From LH-M37 sp965602855 (GTDB lineage Bacteria; Pseudomonadota; Gammaproteobacteria; SZUA-229), in assembly GCA_965602855.1 (NCBI GenBank), contig CBFCZV010000025.1, positions 1-45,225 on the forward strand: a DNA stretch of 45,225 nt, read 5' to 3'. Below the pieces are notes generated by a model, which was not told where the DNA came from, made no database searches, and saw only the letters and a list, made by a program, of their open reading frames with translations. Every line of letters starts with the position of its first letter. Positions within the stretch are counted from its first letter, which is position 1. Below, one piece after another: positions 40,617-45,225 of the stretch. The position numbers and the translations under genes were made by a program.

Positions 40617-42638
40617 TTACAACAGTGGAACCATCATCAGTGCCACAATGTTGATGATCTTGATCAACGGGTTGATCGCAGGACCAGCTGTATCTTTGTA
40701 TGGATCGCCTACAGTGTCACCAGTTATCGCTGCTTTATGAGCATCGGAACCTTTACCACCGTGATTACCATCTTCGATGTATTTCTTGGCGTTATCCCAT
40801 GCGCCACCACCAGTGGTCATTGAAATAGCAACAAACAAACCGGTTACGATGGTACCAATCAACATGCCACCCAGTGCCTGTGCACCGAGGAAGTAACCAA
40901 CGGCGATAGGTGCTGCGATAGGCAGTAATGAAGGAATCATCATCTCTTTGATCGCTGCCTTTGTCAGCATGTCTACTGCTTTTGAGTAGTCAGGTTTTTC
41001 TGAGTAATCCATAATGCCTGGCTTTTCTTTGAACTGGCGACGTACTTCATTCACAATACCGCCAGCTGCACGACCTACTGCTTCCATCGCCATAGCACCA
41101 AACAGGTAAGGGATCAGACCACCAATAAACAGACCGATGATGACCATGTGATTGGACAGATCGAAACTAGTCACTTTACCGGCAGCTTCCAGTGTCTGTG
41201 TGTAATCGGCAAATAGAACCAGTGTTGCCAAACCTGCAGAACCAATAGCGTAACCTTTGGTTACTGCTTTTGTAGTGTTACCTACAGCATCTAATGCATC
41301 AGTCGTATTTCGCACGTCTTCAGGCAGTTCTGCCATTTCTGCAATACCACCGGCGTTATCGGTGATAGGGCCATAAGCGTCAAGGGCAACGATGATGCCT
41401 GTCATAGACAGCATAGCGGTTGCTGCAATAGCGATACCGTATAGACCGGCTAACTCATATGCGCCCCAGATGGATGCACAAACAGACAGAACAGGCAGGG
41501 CTGTGGATTTCATTGAAACACCCAGACCCGCAATCACGTTAGTACCGTCACCGGTAGTTGAAGCTTCAGCGATACGTTTAACTGGACCATATTCAGTCGC
41601 AGTGTAGTATTCAGTGATCACAATCATAGCTACAGTCAGAGCCAGACCAATCAGTGATGAGTAGAACAATGAACTGGCTGTGTAGCCGTCGATGTTGCTC
41701 ATCATTTTGGTAGTGATGAAATAGAAGGCAACAGCTGAAAGTGCTGCTGAGACAAGAGTGCCTCTATAAAGCGCATTCATGATCTTGCCGCCATCGGAAG
41801 TTTTCACGAAGAAAGTACCAATGATGGAAGTGATGATAGAAACGCCGCCTAATACGAGTGGGAAAGTCACCGCCAGTTCTCCCGCTGTGTCACCCAATAA
41901 CATGCCACCCAGTAGCATAGTTGCGATCAGTGTTACGGCGTAAGTTTCAAACAGGTCAGCTGCCATACCGGCACAGTCACCAACGTTGTCACCGACGTTA
42001 TCAGCAATAACGGCAGGGTTACGAATGTCATCTTCAGGAATACCTGCTTCCACTTTACCGACGATGTCAGCGCCTACATCAGCACCCTTGGTGAAGATAC
42101 CGCCGCCAAGACGAGCAAAGATAGAGATCAAAGAACCACCGAAAGCCAGACCAACCAGCGAGTGCAGGGCATCGGTCATGCTCATGCCTGTCATGGTGAG
42201 TACAGCGTAGTAACCAGCAACACCCAGTAGAGCTAGGCCTACAACCAACATACCAGTGATCGCGCCACCTTTGAATGCGATCTGCAGGGCAGGGTTGATG
42301 CCATCTCTAGCAGCTTCAGCTGTTCGTGAGTTAGAACGAACAGAGACGTGCATGCCAATGAAACCGGCAAGGCCAGATAATACCGCGCCAATGGCAAAGC
42401 CTATGGCTGTTCCAGCGCCAAGCGCGAAAAAGATAACGACAAAAATAACAGCACCCACCATAGCAATGCTGGTGTATTGTCTTTTCAGGTAAGCGAGAGC
42501 TCCTTCCTGGATAGCGCTCTGAATTTTTACCATTGCTTCGTTACCCATCGGTTTTGACAGGATACTGGAAATGGAAATTACGCCATAAGCGATGCCCGCC
42601 AGGGCACATGCAAGGGCGATAATAATTTCAATGGACAT
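40617..42638 (-). CDS. hppA: K+-independent H+-translocating membrane pyrophosphatase
   Basis: A 673-residue protein with about 16 TM helices that couples PPi hydrolysis to proton pumping, or the reverse. Signatures: GGGIFTKGADVGADIVGKVEAGIPEDDIRNPAVIADNVGDNVGDCAGMAADLFE (DVGAD, DNVGD) and GDTVGDPYKDTAGPAINPLIK. The site that separates subfamilies reads GNTTKAVTKGYAIGSA, with Lys where K+-dependent enzymes have Ala, indicating the K+-independent H+ pump. It stands next to adk and PPi-dependent phosphofructokinase. An FNR-like box and a TATAAA hexamer lie upstream. Confidence 0.96.
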   Translation of the reverse strand: MSIEIIIALACALAGIAYGVISISSILSKPMGNEAMVKIQSAIQEGALAYLKRQYTSIAMVGAVIFVVIFFALGAGTAIGFAIGAVLSGLAGFIGMHVSVRSNSRTAEAARDGINPALQIAFKGGAITGMLVVGLALLGVAGYYAVLTMTGMSMTDALHSLVGLAFGGSLISIFARLGGGIFTKGADVGADIVGKVEAGIPEDDIRNPAVIADNVGDNVGDCAGMAADLFETYAVTLIATMLLGGMLLGDTAGELAVTFPLVLGGVSIITSIIGTFFVKTSDGGKIMNALYRGTLVSAALSAVAFYFITTKMMSNIDGYTASSLFYSSLIGLALTVAMIVITEYYTATEYGPVKRIAEASTTGDGTNVIAGLGVSMKSTALPVLSVCASIWGAYELAGLYGIAIAATAMLSMTGIIVALDAYGPITDNAGGIAEMAELPEDVRNTTDALDAVGNTTKAVTKGYAIGSAGLATLVLFADYTQTLEAAGKVTSFDLSNHMVIIGLFIGGLIPYLFGAMAMEAVGRAAGGIVNEVRRQFKEKPGIMDYSEKPDYSKAVDMLTKAAIKEMMIPSLLPIAAPIAVGYFLGAQALGGMLIGTIVTGLFVAISMTTGGGAWDNAKKYIEDGNHGGKGSDAHKAAITGDTVGDPYKDTAGPAINPLIKIINIVALMMVPLL

Positions 42639-42698
42639 ACTTGAACTCCTAATAATTTTTTAAGTTGTGCTTTTTATAGTATTTTTCCTGGCTAACTA

Positions 42699-42712
42699 GT
42701 GATCTTGATCAA
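42699..42712 (-). promoter_or_regulatory. FNR-like box upstream of hppA
   Basis: On the minus strand TTGATCAAGATCAC, nine of ten consensus positions. TATAAA (minus strand of 42673-42678) is centred 30 bases downstream, 35 bases before the hppA start. The box sits in the loop of an inverted repeat GGCTAAC (42690-42696) / GTTAGCC (42714-42720), which may be structural. Confidence 0.5.
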
Positions 42713-42720
42713 GGTTAGCC

Positions 42721-42747
42721 AAAAAAGCCCCAAATAATGGGGCTTTT
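42721..42747 (-). terminator. Terminator after adk
   Basis: AAGCCCC (42725-42731) with GGGGCTT (42739-42745) around AAATAAT; the A run at 42721-42726 is a T tract on the minus strand. It is 13 bases past the adk stop. Confidence 0.87.
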
Positions 42748-42759
42748 CCGATTTTTACT

Positions 42760-43413
42760 CTATGAAAGTGAACTGAAAATGGCGTCACGAATATCTTCAA
42801 CACCACCGATACCGGCGATCTTGTGATACTTTGGTGAGCCTGCTTCACCTGAATTAGCCCAGTTTGTGTAGTAGCCAATCAGTGGTTCAGTTTGCTCATG
42901 ATAAACATCGAGACGTTTTTTCACTGTTTCTTCCTGATCGTCAGCACGTTGAATCAGGTCTTCACCAGTTTCGTCATCTTTGCCTTCCACTTTGGGGGGA
43001 TTGAAAACGATGTGATAGGTGCGGCCTGAATCCAGGTGAACACGACGTCCGCTCATGCGTTTGATGATTTCAGCGTCATCAACGTCAATTTCAACCACGC
43101 CATCAATTTCAACGCCTTGCTCTTTCAATGAATCAGCCTGTGCCAGTGTGCGAGGGAAACCATCGAACAAAAAGCCGTTGACACAATCGCTTTCCTGAAT
43201 ACGCTCTTTGACCAGACCAAGAATGAGTTCATCGGAAACCAGACCACCGGCATCCATCACTTTTTTGGCTTCTATGCCTAATTCAGTGCCAGCTTTAACA
43301 GCTGCACGCAGCATGTCGCCAGTAGAAATTTGGGGAATATTATATTTTTTTGTAATGAAGCCCGCCTGTGTGCCTTTACCAGCTCCGGGTCCACCTAACA
43401 GAATTAAACGCAT
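42760..43413 (-). CDS. adk: Adenylate kinase
   Basis: A 217-residue cytosolic kinase interconverting 2 ADP with ATP and AMP. P-loop GGPGAGKGTQAGF, STGDMLRAAVKAGTELG, GFLFDGFPRTLAQAD and GRRVHLDSGRTYHIVFNPPKVEGKDDETGEDLIQR, a long-form LID without zinc cysteines. It recycles AMP from APS reductase and pyrophosphate chemistry, in line with the neighbours. It follows the 68-residue gene by 66 bases. Confidence 0.97.
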   Translation of the reverse strand: MRLILLGGPGAGKGTQAGFITKKYNIPQISTGDMLRAAVKAGTELGIEAKKVMDAGGLVSDELILGLVKERIQESDCVNGFLFDGFPRTLAQADSLKEQGVEIDGVVEIDVDDAEIIKRMSGRRVHLDSGRTYHIVFNPPKVEGKDDETGEDLIQRADDQEETVKKRLDVYHEQTEPLIGYYTNWANSGEAGSPKYHKIAGIGGVEDIRDAIFSSLS

Positions 43414-43479
43414 GATTTTTTCTCCACTTATATTTATTAAGTATTGTTTTTATCTTTAACGTATATCTTTTATAAGGAT

Positions 43480-43686
43480 TTATTTTTTGAAAGGTGTTTC
43501 ATAAAAAACACCTTCTTTAAGTTCCCATTTTTCTTCAAGATCGTAATCTTGAATTAGCTGATCAACGGCTGCCTGACCAAAGTCACGCATAATTTCACCT
43601 AAGATTATGCGTGTGGCATTACGGTTATAGCCACTGCCAAAACTGACGTGCATGGCTATCAATTCGTTTGCTTTTTCTAAGGTCAT
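43480..43686 (-). CDS. Small conserved-looking protein between pfk and adk
   Basis: A 68-residue soluble protein (MTLEKANELIAMHVSF ... KEGVFYETPFKK) with two amphipathic helical stretches. It begins 24 bases after the PPi-phosphofructokinase stop, so it is in the same transcript. No signal peptide or TM. I do not recognise the family; its place invites an accessory role in the PPi pathway, but that is only position. Confidence 0.75.
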   Translation of the reverse strand: MTLEKANELIAMHVSFGSGYNRNATRIILGEIMRDFGQAAVDQLIQDYDLEEKWELKEGVFYETPFKK

Positions 43687-43710
43687 GCTAGCTCGTTAAT
43701 CAATTAATAA

Positions 43711-44979
43711 TTATTTAACTTCAAATGGGCTACATTTTTTCTCAACCATTACTTTCTTCAAAGTAACGTATTTAGGCAGGCCATTTTTGTTGTATGCAGG
43801 GTAGTCTTCACCCTTGATCAGAGGCTCAAGGTATTCACGACATTTCTTGGTGATACCAAAACCGTCTTTAGAGATAAAGCTCTTAGGCATCATCTTCTCA
43901 ACGTTAGCCACTTTCTTCAGTGGAGCCATTTCAATTTTCCACTTGTAAGGTTTGTTGCTGATACGTTTGATCGCAGGCATTACAGAGTTATGACCCTTGA
44001 TTGCGTACTCAACCGCAGCTTTACCAGTTGCATAAGCTTGCTCAACGTCTGATTTAGAAGCGATGTGACGAGCTGCACGTTGCAGGTAGTCAGCAACAGC
44101 CCAGTGGTATTTGTGGCCCAGTTTTTCCTGGATCATGCCAGCAACAACAGGAGCCGCGCCACCTAGTTGGCTGTGACCGAATGCATCTTTCAAACCAGTT
44201 TCAGCAAGGAACTTGCCGTTTGGCCATGCAACGCCTTCAGAAACAACAACAGTACAGTAACCGAACTTTTTAACTTTATCGTCAACGTTTTTCAGGAATG
44301 CTTTCTGATCAAACTTAACTTCTGGGAACAGAACAACAACAGGAATTTTATGTTCATCAGTTGAAGCCATTGCGCCTGCAGCTGCAATCCAGCCAGCGTG
44401 GCGACCCATTACTTCAAGTACGAATACTTTAGTTGAAGTTTTGCACATTGAAGCAACATCGAAACTTGCTTCCATTGTTGAAAGTGCGATGTATTTAGCT
44501 ACTGAACCAAAACCTGGGCAGTTATCAGTAATTGGCAGATCGTTATCAACTGTTTTTGGAACGTGAACAGCTATGATGGGGTAACCCATTTTTTTACCGA
44601 TCTGAGAAATTTTTAAACAAGTGTCAGCAGAATCGCCACCGCCATTGTAGAAAAAGTAACCGATGTTATGTGCTTTGAATACTTCGATCAGACGTTCGTA
44701 TTCTGCTTTGTTATCTTCCAGACTTTTCAGTTTGAAGCGACAAGAACCGAAAGCACCAGAAGGTGTGCTACGTAAACCAGCGATAGTGCTTTTAGTTTCT
44801 TTGCTTGTGTCGATCAGCTCTTCGGTTAAAGCACCGATGATGCCGCTGCTACCAGCATAAACTTTACCGATTTTGTCTTTGTTAGCACGGGCAGTTTCAA
44901 TAACGCCACATGCAGATGCATTGATCACAGCAGTTACACCACCGGACTGTGCATAAAATGCGTTCATTTTCTTGCTCAT
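43711..44979 (-). CDS. pfp: Pyrophosphate-dependent 6-phosphofructokinase
   Basis: A 422-residue enzyme making or breaking fructose 1,6-bisphosphate with PPi/Pi. PPi-type signs: YNGGGDSADTC at the nucleotide site and VPKTVDNDLPITDNCPGFGS, with Lys in PKTVDND where ATP enzymes have Gly. EVMGRHAGWIAAA is the substrate loop. It can act reversibly and, in sulfur-oxidising autotrophs, also as part of a PPi-saving Calvin cycle. It lies 46 bases after the preceding partial gene. Confidence 0.95.
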   Translation of the reverse strand: MSKKMNAFYAQSGGVTAVINASACGVIETARANKDKIGKVYAGSSGIIGALTEELIDTSKETKSTIAGLRSTPSGAFGSCRFKLKSLEDNKAEYERLIEVFKAHNIGYFFYNGGGDSADTCLKISQIGKKMGYPIIAVHVPKTVDNDLPITDNCPGFGSVAKYIALSTMEASFDVASMCKTSTKVFVLEVMGRHAGWIAAAGAMASTDEHKIPVVVLFPEVKFDQKAFLKNVDDKVKKFGYCTVVVSEGVAWPNGKFLAETGLKDAFGHSQLGGAAPVVAGMIQEKLGHKYHWAVADYLQRAARHIASKSDVEQAYATGKAAVEYAIKGHNSVMPAIKRISNKPYKWKIEMAPLKKVANVEKMMPKSFISKDGFGITKKCREYLEPLIKGEDYPAYNKNGLPKYVTLKKVMVEKKCSPFEVK

Positions 44980-45025
44980 AGGTTTTCCTCTGTTGAGTAG
45001 TTTTATGTGTTTTTAATTAAGACGT

Positions 45026-45225
45026 TTATTCTTCGGCTCTTGCCGTTTCTCTGTCTGCATGAACCTGCAGCATAGTCACCATACAGTCATTGATGTCATC
45101 AAAATCTTTGGCGCCGCTACCGTATTGCTGATAACCACGATAAAAGAATTGCGCACGGTAAACGAGTTCAGCTACTTTGATGATGATAAAACTGGCTTCA
45201 TCAACCTGCCAGAAAACGGCGGGGC
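45026..45225 (-). CDS. C-terminal part of an unidentified protein, cut by window edge
   Basis: Minus-strand frame with 65 codons before TAA at 45026-45028, open to the window end. Seen: FWQVDEASFIIIKVAELVYRAQ, FYRGYQQYGSG, FDDINDCMVTML and an acidic end TARAEE. It is helical and soluble-looking. The family is not recognised from this fragment. It is upstream of pfp by 46 bases and likely in the same operon. Confidence 0.65.
   Translation of the reverse strand, partial: PAVFWQVDEASFIIIKVAELVYRAQFFYRGYQQYGSGAKDFDDINDCMVTMLQVHADRETARAEE

Overview
The window looks like chromosome from a facultatively anaerobic, sulfur-oxidising, chemolithoautotrophic gammaproteobacterium. The evidence is reverse-type dissimilatory sulfur genes (aprBA, sat), a complete cytochrome cd1 (nirS) denitrification island, and a pyrophosphate-energy set (PPi-phosphofructokinase, adenylate kinase, H+-pumping pyrophosphatase) often found in autotrophic sulfur oxidisers and their symbiont relatives. 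No tRNA, rRNA, CRISPR array, transposase or phage gene was found. The taxonomic statement is inference; no marker gene was compared.

Layout. (1) 1-8148: heme A synthase (cut by the window edge) behind a bacteriohemerythrin. On the other strand lies a heme-copper oxidoreductase operon: a 47-aa membrane peptide, a CuA subunit II, a catalytic subunit I and a SCO/SenC copper chaperone. It is followed by a cytochrome b6 / 2x[4Fe-4S] / MvhD fusion, an unknown anchored protein, a two-TM peptide and a DUF420 protein. (2) 8241-21495: denitrification island, with heme d1 biosynthesis nirE-C-F-DL-G-H-J and, in a second unit, nirS, a six-heme NapC/NirT-EB_dh fusion, a cupredoxin, nirN and two unknown genes; a membrane-anchored hemerythrin sits between the two units. 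(3) 21901-24896: molybdenum cofactor genes moaA, moaB, moeA. (4) 24912-29937: housekeeping or unknown genes (DUF4105, DUF3015, alpha/beta hydrolase, phosphoesterase, YkgJ-like). (5) 30146-39132: aprBA, a DUF971-MoaD fusion, a PQQ-type sugar dehydrogenase, a geranylgeranyl-reductase-like flavoprotein, a PEP-CTERM protein and sat. (6) 39400-45225: dksA-like, ydcH-like, a hemerythrin-domain protein, hppA, adk, a small unknown gene, PPi-pfk and the 3' end of one more gene.

How it fits together. NirS would reduce nitrite to NO, and the nirE-to-nirJ and nirN genes make its d1 heme. No norCB is present, but the heme-copper subunit I has all six metal-binding histidines while the active-site tyrosine (H228+4) is Gln232, and there is no tyrosine at the alternative cbb3 position. 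With a perfect FNR/DNR-type box upstream, a subunit II - subunit I - senC gene order and nir neighbours, this is best read as a candidate non-canonical CuA-containing NO reductase of the heme-copper superfamily (sNOR/eNOR-like), not an O2 reductase. FNR/DNR-like dyads recur upstream of this operon, nirE, the anchored hemerythrin, nirS, moaB and hppA, most about 30 bases from a plausible -10, so respiration on N-oxides, cofactor supply and PPi energetics may be co-regulated.
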